Origin: Marivirga arenosa
GTDB taxonomy: Bacteria > Bacteroidota > Bacteroidia > Cytophagales > Cyclobacteriaceae
DNA: 64,000 nucleotides
Direction: 5' to 3'
NCBI RefSeq assembly: GCF_030503875.2
Contig: NZ_CP129968.2
Coordinates: 2,754,001 to 2,818,000, forward strand
The notes beneath the pieces are model-generated. The model saw only the letters and a program-made list of their open reading frames with translations, did not search any database and was not told the origin of the DNA. This document shows positions 47,794-56,744 of the stretch, piece by piece. The position numbers and the translations under genes were made by a program. Each line of letters opens with the position of its first letter. Positions within the stretch are counted from its first letter, which is position 1.

Positions 47794-47828
47794 AAGGTTT
47801 CTCTGTTTAGAGAAACCTTTTTTTATTT
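47794..47828 (+). terminator. Rho-independent terminator after the cold-shock gene
   Basis: 11-bp perfect stem (47794-47804 with 47809-47819), loop GTTT, T run. Confidence 0.92.
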
Positions 47829-47901
47829 CATCAAATTATAATTTCAAAACTTGAAAACAACATGAATCTGATAGTGTTGTCTGTATATAATTTTAGTTAT
47901 T

Positions 47902-48342
47902 ATGAATTGGAACGAGGTAATTAAATACGCAAATAATGGTAGTCCTGAACCACCTAAAAAAGTGGAGAAAACGGAAACGGAATGGAAAGAAATTCTAACT
48001 GCTGAAGAATTCCAGATCACCAGAAAAAAAGGTACTGAAAGAGCATTTACTGGGGAGTATTGTGAAGCTCATGAAGCAGGTAAGTATGCATGCAGATGTT
48101 GTGGAACTACCTTATTTGATTCTACCTTGAAATTTGACTCTAGTTCAGGTTGGCCAAGCTTTACTGAACCATTTAAAGATAATGTAATCAAGTACGAAAA
48201 GGATGTTAGCTTCGGAATGGTAAGAGTAGAGGTATTATGTAATGTATGCGAGGCTCATTTAGGACATGTATTTCCTGACGGCCCTCCTCCAACAGGCTTG
48301 AGGTATTGTATCAATTCCGCTTCCATAAAATTGGAAAATTAA
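47902..48342 (+). CDS. msrB: Peptide-methionine (R)-S-oxide reductase MsrB
   Basis: Reduces methionine-R-sulfoxide. 146 residues with the two structural zinc CxxC pairs (Cys64/67 and Cys113/116), the substrate motif SSGWPSF, EAHLGHVFPDGPPPTGLRYC and catalytic Cys136. No signal peptide, so it is cytoplasmic, while MsrA at 1.6 kb is an exported lipoprotein. Its stop codon abuts that of the convergent solute-binding gene with no spacer. Confidence 0.97.
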   Translation: MNWNEVIKYANNGSPEPPKKVEKTETEWKEILTAEEFQITRKKGTERAFTGEYCEAHEAGKYACRCCGTTLFDSTLKFDSSSGWPSFTEPFKDNVIKYEKDVSFGMVRVEVLCNVCEAHLGHVFPDGPPPTGLRYCINSASIKLEN

Positions 48343-49182
48343 TTACCTTATCAAATTTACAAAGGAAGTACCGAGATTATCTGCTAAGATTTTTTTGTAC
48401 GTAACGCTTTCCTTAAATGCAGGTGTTAAAAATTCACCCCATATTTTCTCCCAATCGCTGCCTTTTGGAAAGATAAATCCTAATTGATCTTCTAATTCAC
48501 TAAGTGGAATGGGGTGACGCGTAACATCCATTCTGTTCCTAACTGCATCAAAATACTCTGTAAAATCAATTAAAGTAAAATATTTTTCTCCACTTCTAAG
48601 TTTTGCATTCACTTCAGACCCTGAGTTCGCATATTCAATATCTAAATCAGGATAGTATTCAGAAGAAATTTCCTTTAAATATTTCTCATGCGTTGAACCC
48701 TTTATTATTATTGCCTTATAATCAGAGAAATTACTTGATATTTCAGATAGTTCTTTAATTGCAGGAGCATTTCCATTGGACAATAGTACAGATGGATTAT
48801 TCATATAAGCTGGTGAAAACGCTAAATATTTTTTCCTTTCGTTTGTAATACTTGTATTACAAACTCCCATTATATTTTTACCATTCTTTACTGTATTTAT
48901 AAAATCAGTAAATACAGGGACTTTCTTCTTGAAGTCAAACTCTAAATTTACATTATATTTTTCCTTTACAAAGGATTGAAATTCATTCATTATATCAACA
49001 CAAACACCCTTCATCTGACCTCCTTCCTCAAAAACAAGGCCTGGAGTTTGATAATAAACACAAGTTAATTCTCCTTGACCTTTGCCTTTTATATCTGACC
49101 AACTAGAGCCATTTATTTGAGCTTGAGCGCTGATTCCAAGAAATATGAATATTAGATTAAATAATGCAGTAGATAGTTTCAT
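48343..49182 (-). CDS. Periplasmic solute-binding protein, family 3 type (SBP_bac_3)
   Basis: 279 residues with a signal peptide (MKLSTALFNLIFIFLGISAQA). The family 3 fold is visible as GVCVDIMNEFQSFV, IMGVCNTSITNERKKYLAFSPAYM, KAIIIKGSTHEKYLKEI, SEVNAKLRSGEKYFTLID and LGFIFPKGSDWEKIWGEFL. Such proteins bind amino acids for ABC importers or serve as sensor domains. No permease or ATPase gene is near, so it is an orphan; the ligand is unknown. The motif GEKYFTLIDFTEY matches the 'unable to transport' periplasmic group by inference only. Confidence 0.85.
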   Translation of the reverse strand: MKLSTALFNLIFIFLGISAQAQINGSSWSDIKGKGQGELTCVYYQTPGLVFEEGGQMKGVCVDIMNEFQSFVKEKYNVNLEFDFKKKVPVFTDFINTVKNGKNIMGVCNTSITNERKKYLAFSPAYMNNPSVLLSNGNAPAIKELSEISSNFSDYKAIIIKGSTHEKYLKEISSEYYPDLDIEYANSGSEVNAKLRSGEKYFTLIDFTEYFDAVRNRMDVTRHPIPLSELEDQLGFIFPKGSDWEKIWGEFLTPAFKESVTYKKILADNLGTSFVNLIR

Positions 49183-49238
49183 TATATTTAAATTTTGCCA
49201 TAAATATATTTATTGAAACTATTATTTACAAAAATAAT

Positions 49239-49640
49239 TTAAGCATGTCGTATTCCCATAAGATCTAATTCTGGGATATACTGAAGATTATCTTCCTGTA
49301 TTGAATCAGGAACGAAAACGAATTTTTTATCAAAGATTTGATTTAAAATGTAATAGCTAACCCAGTACTCATTGTTTAATTGAAATAATTCAGGTTGAAT
49401 AGGTTCAATTCTAGCGTAACTCTGCTCCTCAACTTTTTCAATCATATGTCTTAAAACTGAAGTTTCTTTCTTATGGCCATCAATTTCACCGTATCCTTTT
49501 GAAGTAATCATTACAGTTTCCAGTTCAATCAAGTTTTTATTGACCAAATAAACATCCCATTGAGTTTCACCATTATTTTCTGATTTAGTTAAAACCAACT
49601 CTACTCCAGTAACTGGTGAAAAATCTATATCTTTTTTCAT
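49239..49640 (-). CDS. Conserved hypothetical protein after lipB
   Basis: 133 residues without signal or membrane helix. Strand-rich (GVELVLTKSENNGETQWDVYLV, IELETVMITSKGYGE, YWVSYYILNQIFDKKFVF). I do not recognise it as a named family, although it reads as a conserved Bacteroidota protein. Its ATG overlaps the lipB stop (ATGA) by four bases, so it is translationally coupled to lipB. A role in lipoylation is possible only by context. Confidence 0.75.
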   Translation of the reverse strand: MKKDIDFSPVTGVELVLTKSENNGETQWDVYLVNKNLIELETVMITSKGYGEIDGHKKETSVLRHMIEKVEEQSYARIEPIQPELFQLNNEYWVSYYILNQIFDKKFVFVPDSIQEDNLQYIPELDLMGIRHA

Positions 49641-50365
49641 GATTTCTCAATCAATTTCATCTCAAACAAATTAGCAATATGCCTTTTTAATTTCTGGCTT
49701 ACTTCATTAAAATCTTGCTTCTCCCCTAGTTCTGCTTCCATTGAAGTAACGGCTTTATCATCTATACCACATGGAATAATATTGTTAAAATAATCTAGAT
49801 TTGTATTTACATTAAAAGCAAATCCATGCATCGTTACCCATCTACTGGATTTCACCCCTAGCGCACAAATTTTTCTTGGATTTTTAGCTCCTACCTTAAA
49901 ATCAATCCAAACGCCTGTCAGACCTTTAATTCTACCTGATTTTATACCGTATTCTTCTAATGTTAATATTACTGCTTCTTCAAGTAGTCTGAGGTATTTA
50001 TGGATATCAGTAAAGAAATTATCTAAATCTAAAATTGGATACCCTACAATTTGTCCAGGGCCATGATAAGTTATATCACCTCCCCTATTGATTTTATAAT
50101 AAGTAGCTTCCTTTTCCTTTAGGCCTTTTTTATCTAATAACAAATGATCTTCAGAACCACTTTTTCCCAACGTATAAACATGAGGGTGCTCTAAAAATAT
50201 TAGGTAATTTGGAGTAATCTCGTGTTCTTCTTCAGTTAGCTTTCGATTAGCTGTTTTTATGTCAATTGTTTTTAAAAACAACTCTTCCTGATAATCCCAA
50301 GCCTCTTTATAGTCCATCATTCCTAAGGAAAGGAATTCAGTATTTTTATTTATTTTGTAATTCAC
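49637..50365 (-). CDS. lipB: Lipoyl(octanoyl) transferase LipB
   Basis: Moves octanoyl groups from ACP to lipoyl domains, the first step of lipoate assembly. 242 residues. Motifs RGGDITYHGPGQIVGYPI (substrate Lys/His region), GVKSSRWVTMHGFAFNVN and NNIIPCGI, the latter holding the catalytic Cys. Its protein targets include the two-lipoyl E2 at 5.9 kb. It lies three bases downstream of the PGI/PMI gene in the same minus-strand run and is coupled to the 49239 gene. Confidence 0.95.
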   Translation of the reverse strand: MNYKINKNTEFLSLGMMDYKEAWDYQEELFLKTIDIKTANRKLTEEEHEITPNYLIFLEHPHVYTLGKSGSEDHLLLDKKGLKEKEATYYKINRGGDITYHGPGQIVGYPILDLDNFFTDIHKYLRLLEEAVILTLEEYGIKSGRIKGLTGVWIDFKVGAKNPRKICALGVKSSRWVTMHGFAFNVNTNLDYFNNIIPCGIDDKAVTSMEAELGEKQDFNEVSQKLKRHIANLFEMKLIEKS

Positions 50366-50368
50366 TAC

Positions 50369-51364
50369 TTAATGAGCCAGTTTATTTTTCAGATAATTTA
50401 TTTTCTCAACAGGAAACGGATCAACATGGTTTTCCTCTGCTAAACAAAAACTAATCCAATCTGCAAGGTGAATGAAATAATAAACCTGCTGAGTAAAAGT
50501 TTCACCTAAAGCCATTAATTCTATTACTTCAGTCTTTTCTGCTAAAATAGACTTGCTTATATTCATCCTTAACTTATTTCGTTCATGATCTAAATCTGAA
50601 CGAAGAATAATTACTTTAGAATTTGAAATATGATGCTTTGGATTTTCCCAACCTACCAATTCATTGTGGTTAAGTTCTGGGAAGACATTTAAATGAGATA
50701 CTTGTTTACTGTTTTCAGCAAGTTGCTGCTGAAACCTTAATAATGCTGGGTAAAATATTTGATCACCATACAAGAATGTAAAATGATTTGAAATAGCTTT
50801 TGAATATTTTTTAGCTAAATCAATAATAGCCTCCTGTTCATTTTGTAAAAATTCAGAAGTCTTTTGAATTTCATCTTTAATATTCAAACCAGGACAAAAT
50901 CCAAGTTTTGATATGAGACTGAGCATCGCTACCGAAGGAAACGCAAGACCTGCTCGCGGACATTCAGCTTCTCCCGAAAAATTATATTGTGGATAAGCAT
51001 TCTGATCAGAAATTGCTTTCAACTTACCACCAGTTGTAATCGTGAAAATATTTTTTGTCACCTTTTTTGCAAGTTCCAATAAAGTCAAAGTCTCTTCAGT
51101 ATTTCCACTATAAGAGCATGCAATAAAAAGTGTGCTATCATTAACCCATTTTGGCAATCTATAACCTTGAATAAGTGTTATGGGTACATGACAATAATCC
51201 TCAACTATGCTTTTAACCAAGTGCACACCAATTCCTGATCCTCCCATTCCACTGATCACAATATGATTAACATCTTCAAATGAAGTATTCAAATCATCCA
51301 GCTGATGAGTAAGTTCAAGAGCTTCAGAGAGTTGATTAGGAAAAGTTTTTATTAAATTTATCAC
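50369..51364 (-). CDS. Bifunctional phosphoglucose/phosphomannose isomerase-like SIS protein
   Basis: 331 residues with two sugar-isomerase (SIS) halves. Motifs: VISGMGGSGIGVHLV, ACSYSGNTEETL, GLAFPSVAML and LNHNELVGWEN. These fit the archaeal-type bifunctional glucose/mannose-6-phosphate isomerase family. It likely interconverts hexose phosphates for glycolysis or envelope sugar supply, complementing the phosphosugar mutase at 23 kb. A conventional PGI may exist elsewhere. Start at 51364 has a TATATTTG -7-like element about 30 bases upstream. Confidence 0.9.
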   Translation of the reverse strand: MINLIKTFPNQLSEALELTHQLDDLNTSFEDVNHIVISGMGGSGIGVHLVKSIVEDYCHVPITLIQGYRLPKWVNDSTLFIACSYSGNTEETLTLLELAKKVTKNIFTITTGGKLKAISDQNAYPQYNFSGEAECPRAGLAFPSVAMLSLISKLGFCPGLNIKDEIQKTSEFLQNEQEAIIDLAKKYSKAISNHFTFLYGDQIFYPALLRFQQQLAENSKQVSHLNVFPELNHNELVGWENPKHHISNSKVIILRSDLDHERNKLRMNISKSILAEKTEVIELMALGETFTQQVYYFIHLADWISFCLAEENHVDPFPVEKINYLKNKLAH

Positions 51365-51423
51365 AGTAAATTTTAATTCAATATTTTAGCTCACAAATAT
51401 AATACTTGAATTATACCTGAAGC

Positions 51424-51771
51424 GTGAATAACAAAAAAATAGGCGATTTAGGAGAAGATTTAGCGATAAAAATTCTCCAATCAAAAGATTATGAAATCTT
51501 AGAACGTAATTACAGATATAAAAGATCTGAAATTGATATTATTGCTTTACATCATAATTTATTAGTTTTTATTGAAGTAAAATCATTGCATTCCTTTCAA
51601 CATGGATTTCCAGAAGAACGCGTTAATCAAGCAAAAGTTGATAAAGTAATGGAGGCCGCTGAAGATTATATACATGCAATTAATTGGCAAAAAGACATTA
51701 GGTTTGATATTCTAAGTATAAACTTAAAAAAGCCATCAGAATATCTCCACATCGAAGATGCTTTCTATTAG
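51424..51771 (+). CDS. YraN family (UPF0102) nuclease-like protein
   Basis: 115 residues starting with GTG at 51424. The restriction-endonuclease-like core motif is RSEIDIIALHHNLLVFIEVK, with the Asp and the E-x-K pair expected for metal-dependent cleavage, preceded by LGEDLAIKILQSKDYEIL. Cellular role not established; the family has been linked to recombination. It is divergent from PGI/PMI and convergent with the GT9 gene, two bases apart. Confidence 0.9.
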   Translation: MNNKKIGDLGEDLAIKILQSKDYEILERNYRYKRSEIDIIALHHNLLVFIEVKSLHSFQHGFPEERVNQAKVDKVMEAAEDYIHAINWQKDIRFDILSINLKKPSEYLHIEDAFY

Positions 51772-51773
51772 TA

Positions 51774-52793
51774 TCAAGGTAACCAAAAATCAAAAACTAT
51801 TTTATTCATACAATTAAAATGTCCTTTAGGGCATTTCTGATATCCAATTTTTGAGCATGGTCTACAATTCACCTTATTATTCTCCAGTATTGTAAATTTC
51901 GTTTTGTATGGATACATTCCAAACATTGGAATTGTATTCCCCCAAATGCAAAATATGTTCTTTTTAAAAGCAGCGGCAATGTGCATTAGACCTGTATCAT
52001 GTGTAAAAACATAAGTTGCTCCTTTCACAATGGAAGCTGATTGATTTAAATTGAACTTTCCACAAGAATTAAATACTTTTGCTTTTTTACCCAATTCCGT
52101 GAGTTTCTCTTCATAGGGTTCAGAAAAATCAGTTTTCTTGAAAAAATCTTCAACTCTTTCACCCATTTTAGCATCATCTGGTCCTCCTACTAATACTATA
52201 GGTTTATTTATTTTATCGCATAATTCAACCATTCTCTTAAATGGCAGTTTTTTAGTGTTATGCTGGGCTCCAATAACATAAGCCACATATTCTTTTTGAT
52301 GAGATTCAGGAAGCCATTCTTTTTCAATCTCATCCTTTTCAGGAATAAAATAATCTAAACCGAACTGATCTTTTTTAACACCTAGTTCGGATGCGGCCTC
52401 CATATAACGGTCAACAATATGCTTATTAGGCAGCTTATCCACCTTCAAATTTACCATCAGCCATTTTTCAAAATTTAACTTTTGAAAGGATTTTGATGGC
52501 TTATTCAGCCTAAGTTTGATAATTCTGCTTCTTAAATTATTATGCAAATCCACTATATAGTCATAGTTTTCAGCCTTCAAATCTTGAATTAAATCATCAA
52601 TTTTATCTTCTAAAACATGAACTTTATCTACATAGTGGTTATTTTCCAGAATATTAGCATATGCTCTTTTAGTGGCATAGTGAACCTCCACATCATCTAA
52701 TTGGAGTTTGATTGCTCGAATAACAGGCGTAGTCAAAACAATATCACCTATTGAAGAGAACCGAAGTATAAGTACTTTATTAAGCTTTTTCAA
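51774..52793 (-). CDS. Glycosyltransferase family 9 (heptosyltransferase-like)
   Basis: 339 residues. N-terminal RFSSIGDIVLTTPVIRAIK and C-terminal FTHDTGLMHIAAAFKKNIFCIWG are GT9 hallmarks (ADP-heptose:LPS transferase fold, GT-B). The Cys-rich end CRPCSKIGYQKCPKGHFNC is common in Bacteroidota GT9. It likely adds sugars to lipopolysaccharide core; the sugar is unknown. It lies 2 bases downstream of the PolX gene, so cotranscribed. Confidence 0.92.
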   Translation of the reverse strand: MKKLNKVLILRFSSIGDIVLTTPVIRAIKLQLDDVEVHYATKRAYANILENNHYVDKVHVLEDKIDDLIQDLKAENYDYIVDLHNNLRSRIIKLRLNKPSKSFQKLNFEKWLMVNLKVDKLPNKHIVDRYMEAASELGVKKDQFGLDYFIPEKDEIEKEWLPESHQKEYVAYVIGAQHNTKKLPFKRMVELCDKINKPIVLVGGPDDAKMGERVEDFFKKTDFSEPYEEKLTELGKKAKVFNSCGKFNLNQSASIVKGATYVFTHDTGLMHIAAAFKKNIFCIWGNTIPMFGMYPYKTKFTILENNKVNCRPCSKIGYQKCPKGHFNCMNKIVFDFWLP

Positions 52794-52795
52794 GT

Positions 52796-54508
52796 TTATG
52801 ATTTTGAGAGTGCAGACTTTTTACGATTTATGAAATACTGAGAAATCTCATCCCTATTCATAGTGTTTAAGGTTTCTTCAGCAGTAAGTCCTGCTTTTCT
52901 ACCAACACACAGACCATAATACATATCGTGGTATCCTATTGTTTCGTGGGCATCAGGATTTATTGAAATCTTAACTCCTTTATCTAAAGCATATCTAACA
53001 TGTCTCCAATCTAAATCCAACCGCCATGGATGAGCATTTATTTCAATTACCACATTAAACTCAGCACAAGCATCTATCACTGCCTTATGATTAATGGGAT
53101 ATCCTTTTCTTTGCAATAGTAACCTACCGGTCGGATGACCTAATATAGTGGTGTATGGATTTGAAATAGCAGTAATTAGTCTATTGGTCGCAGTCTTTTC
53201 ATCCATATTGAGAGGAGAATGAATAGATGAAACTACAAAATCAAAACTATCCAAAACATCATCTGCATAATCTAAGGAACCATCATTGAGTATGTCTGAT
53301 TCAATTCCTTTAAAAATCTTAAATGGTGCTAATTCTTTATTCAGTTGCTCAATTTCCTCATGCTGCTTCTTAATTCTAAATTCCTGTAGCCCATTCGCAT
53401 ATGCAGCAGTTTTACTATGATCGCTAATTCCTAAATATTCATAGCCTAATTCCTTACAGTATTCTGCCATCTCTCTTAAAGTATTTTTACCATCACTGTA
53501 TGTGCTGTGATTATGTAATATTCCTTTAAGATCATCCATCTCAATAAGCTTTGGAAGTTTATCATTTTGAGCCCAATTAATTTCCCACAATCCTTCTCTT
53601 AACTCTGGTTCAACATAAGGCCAATCAGCGGCCTTATAAATTGCTTCTTCCGAAGAATATTTTTTTTCTTTTAAAAGCTCATTAAACGTACTTTTATTAT
53701 GAAGCTCTAAGCTTAAATGTTGTAGATTAGCAGTAGTTTTAAATAATTCATTTACAAAATCTTCCTCAGTGGTAAAAATGATTTTATAGGATGCATTAAG
53801 TGCTGAATGAATAAATTTCAAACTCATTGGGCCAGAATTCTTTTTATCTAATTCTAAGGAATCAGCCTTTATAATATATTGAATTACCTTAGCTTTATTT
53901 TCTGCCGCTACTAGTAATTCAGTGGTATTAATTACTTCTATTTTTCGCCTTAAATCACCCGTAATGGATATCTTTTTGACTCCCTCTATCTCTTTTAGTT
54001 CTTTAATTATTTCTGCTGCTAACTTTTCTGCCTCTCTAAAATGAAGATATCCTCTCCAACTTAATTTAAATTCAATTGCTTCTAATAATTTTGTTTGCGT
54101 TTTAGCTCCAAAGCCTTTTAAAGCTGCTACTTTATTTTCTTCACAAGCTAATTTTAAATCTTCAAGATTATCTACCCCAAGTTTTTCCCAAATTAATTTA
54201 ATTTTCTTGGGACCAAATCCGCTGAGTTGCATCATTTCTATAATTCCGGCAGGAGTTTTATCATGCAATACTTCAAACTGATGCAGAGTACCCTTTGCAC
54301 TTATTTCAAAAATAGATTGTGCTAAACTTTTACCTACACCATCAATTTTTTGCAGCTCATTTTCACTTAAATCAGAGAGCCTATTATCAAACCGTTCTAG
54401 GCTATTGATAGCAGACTGATAGCTTTTAATTTTAAAATCATTTTCACCGTGCAGCTCCATGAGCTTAGCAGTATTTTTTAAAACTTTTATTATTTGTTTA
54501 TTTTCCAA
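52796..54508 (-). CDS. polX: PolX-type protein, PHP nuclease intact, polymerase site degenerate
   Basis: 570 residues with the PolX layout: helix-hairpin-helix region (KIDGVGKSLAQSIFEI, LSGFGPKKIKLI), family X polymerase domain (about 100-310) and C-terminal PHP domain. In the polymerase domain, canonical GS-RR-ExxxDID becomes GDLRR...NTTELL: both catalytic Asp are replaced (Thr195, Glu197), and the third Asp site is Lys242. Hence nucleotide addition is not expected. The PHP site is complete: HNHSTYSDG (332-340), GISDHSK, ESDIL, SSIHS, LGHPTG and NPDAHE, so 3'-5' exonuclease or AP-site activity may remain. Lost polymerase residues are read directly; retained nuclease is inferred. Confidence 0.88.
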   Translation of the reverse strand: MENKQIIKVLKNTAKLMELHGENDFKIKSYQSAINSLERFDNRLSDLSENELQKIDGVGKSLAQSIFEISAKGTLHQFEVLHDKTPAGIIEMMQLSGFGPKKIKLIWEKLGVDNLEDLKLACEENKVAALKGFGAKTQTKLLEAIEFKLSWRGYLHFREAEKLAAEIIKELKEIEGVKKISITGDLRRKIEVINTTELLVAAENKAKVIQYIIKADSLELDKKNSGPMSLKFIHSALNASYKIIFTTEEDFVNELFKTTANLQHLSLELHNKSTFNELLKEKKYSSEEAIYKAADWPYVEPELREGLWEINWAQNDKLPKLIEMDDLKGILHNHSTYSDGKNTLREMAEYCKELGYEYLGISDHSKTAAYANGLQEFRIKKQHEEIEQLNKELAPFKIFKGIESDILNDGSLDYADDVLDSFDFVVSSIHSPLNMDEKTATNRLITAISNPYTTILGHPTGRLLLQRKGYPINHKAVIDACAEFNVVIEINAHPWRLDLDWRHVRYALDKGVKISINPDAHETIGYHDMYYGLCVGRKAGLTAEETLNTMNRDEISQYFINRKKSALSKS

Positions 54509-54634
54509 AGCTTATTGATTTTTTGTAAAATTAAAGGATATATTGGGTTTGATAATGGATTGTTTCTATAATTTTAATGTCTAACAAATCAAATAATCGA
54601 ATGTTATCAATGCTGATTTTATAATCTATTATTT

Positions 54635-56164
54635 ATGAAATTATATTTTTCGCTTAGTCTTTTATTTATTCTTAGTAGATTTTTTGCTATTGGACAAGTC
54701 TCTCAACCTACTCGTTATGAGATTGAAATAGATGACCTTAATGATGACTATTACATTGTTTCAGCAAAAGAAAAAGGACTATTTCTTTTTAAAGAATTAG
54801 AAGAAAATGAAACTAAAAATGAAAATGTATGGGAAATTATAAGGCTTGACACCAATCTTATAGAAATCAACAGACAGGAAGTATTGATTGATAAAAAGTT
54901 TTCTTTTAAAGGCTACAGCTACGATAAAGATAGATTTGTAATGCTTTTCCAAGAAGGTCTTGAATATGCTAAAGATCTATTATTTGTCACTTTTTCAGCG
55001 AAATATGATAATGAATTTAAATCCTACCTATATAATAATGTTGTTCCGATCAGATTAACCGAATTTGAAATAAAAAATGATGCGGTAATCTTTGGTGGAA
55101 ATGTTAATATGAGAACCGTGGTGATGTTGTACAATTTTACAGCTGAAAAAGGAATTGTACTTCCAGGCTTTTATAGCGATAGAAGCACTCTTCTTCAATT
55201 GGTTACTAGCACCAATGATGATTTCATAAGAGTAATTACATCAGATCGCTTGATGAATAAAAGATATGGTATTACAATAAGAGCATTTAATACATTTGGA
55301 GAACCTGAATTTACAAGAACATTAGAAGCAAAAGACAACCTCAGTTTAACCGATGGACGTATTGTGAATAGTAGTGAAGGTGGAAATTTACTTGCTGGAA
55401 CTTACTCTATTAAAAGAAGAACTGAAACCTCCAGAGGTATATTCATTGCAGATTTAGAGAGAGAACAGGAGAAACAAATCCGATATTATAATTACGGAAA
55501 TCTTGACAATTTCTTTAACTACATGAAAGAAAAAAGAAAGAATCGCGTATTAAAAAGAATAGCTCGCAAAAAAATTAAAGGTAAAAAACTAAAGTTTAGT
55601 TATAGATTATATGTTCAAGACATAGTAAAACAGGAGGATCAGAATATTTTAATTGGTGAGGCATATTTCCCCACCTATTCAAATAGATCCTATGGATATG
55701 GATATACAGCCTACAGTTATGACCCTTTTCTCAATAGGGGATCCACTCAGGTTTTTGATGGCTACAAATATACGCATGCAGTTATCATTGCATTTGATGA
55801 TGATGGTAATTTAATATGGGATAATAGCTTTGAAATTAATGATTTGAAAAGCTTTCAACTTGAAGAACACGTTCATCTTGCATTCTTAGATAATGAAATT
55901 GTAATGCTTTATTTATATAACCAGGAATTGAAAATTAAAGTTATCAAAGGCAGCGAAATTGTAGAGGGTAAATTTACAGAAAGCTTGAAATTGATGTATG
56001 AGAATGATGAAATGAAAAGTAGTGATGAAGAATTAGAAGGGCTTAAACAGTGGTACGGTAATAACTTTTATGCTTTTGGAGTAAATAAGGTTAAAAACCT
56101 TAGAGATCAAAACATCAAGTTGAATAGAAAAGTATTTTTTATCAATAAAATCGTGGTCGAATAA
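54635..56164 (+). CDS. Secreted protein of unknown function
   Basis: 509 residues with a signal peptide (MKLYFSLSLLFILSRFFAIG, cut near QVSQP). The body is strand-rich with repeated patterns (FSFKGYSYDKDRFVMLFQ, VTFSAKYDNEF, DAVIFGGNVNMRTVVMLY, GNLLAGTYSIKRRTETS), suggesting a beta-propeller-like fold. A strongly basic patch occurs at about 296-320 (KEKRKNRVLKRIARKKIKGK) and a Tyr/Gly stretch (YGYGYTAYSYDPF) after it. I recognise no family. The protein ends in KVFFINKIVVE. It is divergent from the PolX gene with 126 bases between them. Probably periplasmic or extracellular. Confidence 0.75.
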   Translation: MKLYFSLSLLFILSRFFAIGQVSQPTRYEIEIDDLNDDYYIVSAKEKGLFLFKELEENETKNENVWEIIRLDTNLIEINRQEVLIDKKFSFKGYSYDKDRFVMLFQEGLEYAKDLLFVTFSAKYDNEFKSYLYNNVVPIRLTEFEIKNDAVIFGGNVNMRTVVMLYNFTAEKGIVLPGFYSDRSTLLQLVTSTNDDFIRVITSDRLMNKRYGITIRAFNTFGEPEFTRTLEAKDNLSLTDGRIVNSSEGGNLLAGTYSIKRRTETSRGIFIADLEREQEKQIRYYNYGNLDNFFNYMKEKRKNRVLKRIARKKIKGKKLKFSYRLYVQDIVKQEDQNILIGEAYFPTYSNRSYGYGYTAYSYDPFLNRGSTQVFDGYKYTHAVIIAFDDDGNLIWDNSFEINDLKSFQLEEHVHLAFLDNEIVMLYLYNQELKIKVIKGSEIVEGKFTESLKLMYENDEMKSSDEELEGLKQWYGNNFYAFGVNKVKNLRDQNIKLNRKVFFINKIVVE

Positions 56165-56177
56165 ATTACTGTTTTAT

Positions 56178-56185
56178 TATCTTTG
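56178..56185 (+). promoter_or_regulatory. -7 box TATCTTTG of pyrR
   Basis: Perfect TAnnTTTG element ending 10 bases before the pyrR ATG. Transcription would start about four bases before the ATG. Confidence 0.55.
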
Positions 56186-56195
56186 CCAGTGCACA

Positions 56196-56744
56196 ATGGA
56201 AAAACGCCTAATTTTAGATACCGACCTTCTTCAAATCACCATTAATAGGTTAGTAGAAGAATTAATTGAAAATCACAAAGATTTTGAAAACACAGTTTTA
56301 ATAGGCCTACAACCAAGAGGAGTTTTTTTAGCTCATAGAATTCAAAAGCGCTTAAAAGAAAGGCTTAATAAAGAATTACCTTTAGGACTTCTAGACACTA
56401 CTTTCTATCGTGATGATTTCAGGAGAAGAGAAACTCCTATTAAAGCAAATGCGACTAAAATTCCTTTTATAATAGAGGATAAAAAAGTTGTGTTAATTGA
56501 TGATGTACTGTTCACTGGGAGAACTGTAAGAGCTGCTCTAGATGCTATGATTGCGTTTGGCAGACCTAAATTAGTTGAGCTTCTTACTTTTATTGATAGA
56601 AAGTATACTCGAGACTTACCCATACAACCTGATTATGTGGGAAGAGGTGTTAATACTATTAAGACCCAAAAGGTATTGGTTGAATGGACGGACCAAGGTG
56701 CAGAAAGTGATAAAATCTGGTTAGTGACAAACGAAGAAAAATGA
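56196..56744 (+). CDS. pyrR: PyrR-type pyrimidine regulator / uracil phosphoribosyltransferase
   Basis: 182 residues. Phosphoribosyltransferase fold with PRPP-binding VVLIDDVLFTGRTVRAAL, the N-terminal IGLQPRGVFLAHRI and YRDDFRR loops of PyrR. In Gram-positive bacteria PyrR binds pyr mRNA leaders to cause attenuation; here the upstream region gives almost no leader, so only the transferase or an indirect role is seen. It overlaps pyrB by four bases (ATGA). Confidence 0.95.
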   Translation: MEKRLILDTDLLQITINRLVEELIENHKDFENTVLIGLQPRGVFLAHRIQKRLKERLNKELPLGLLDTTFYRDDFRRRETPIKANATKIPFIIEDKKVVLIDDVLFTGRTVRAALDAMIAFGRPKLVELLTFIDRKYTRDLPIQPDYVGRGVNTIKTQKVLVEWTDQGAESDKIWLVTNEEK

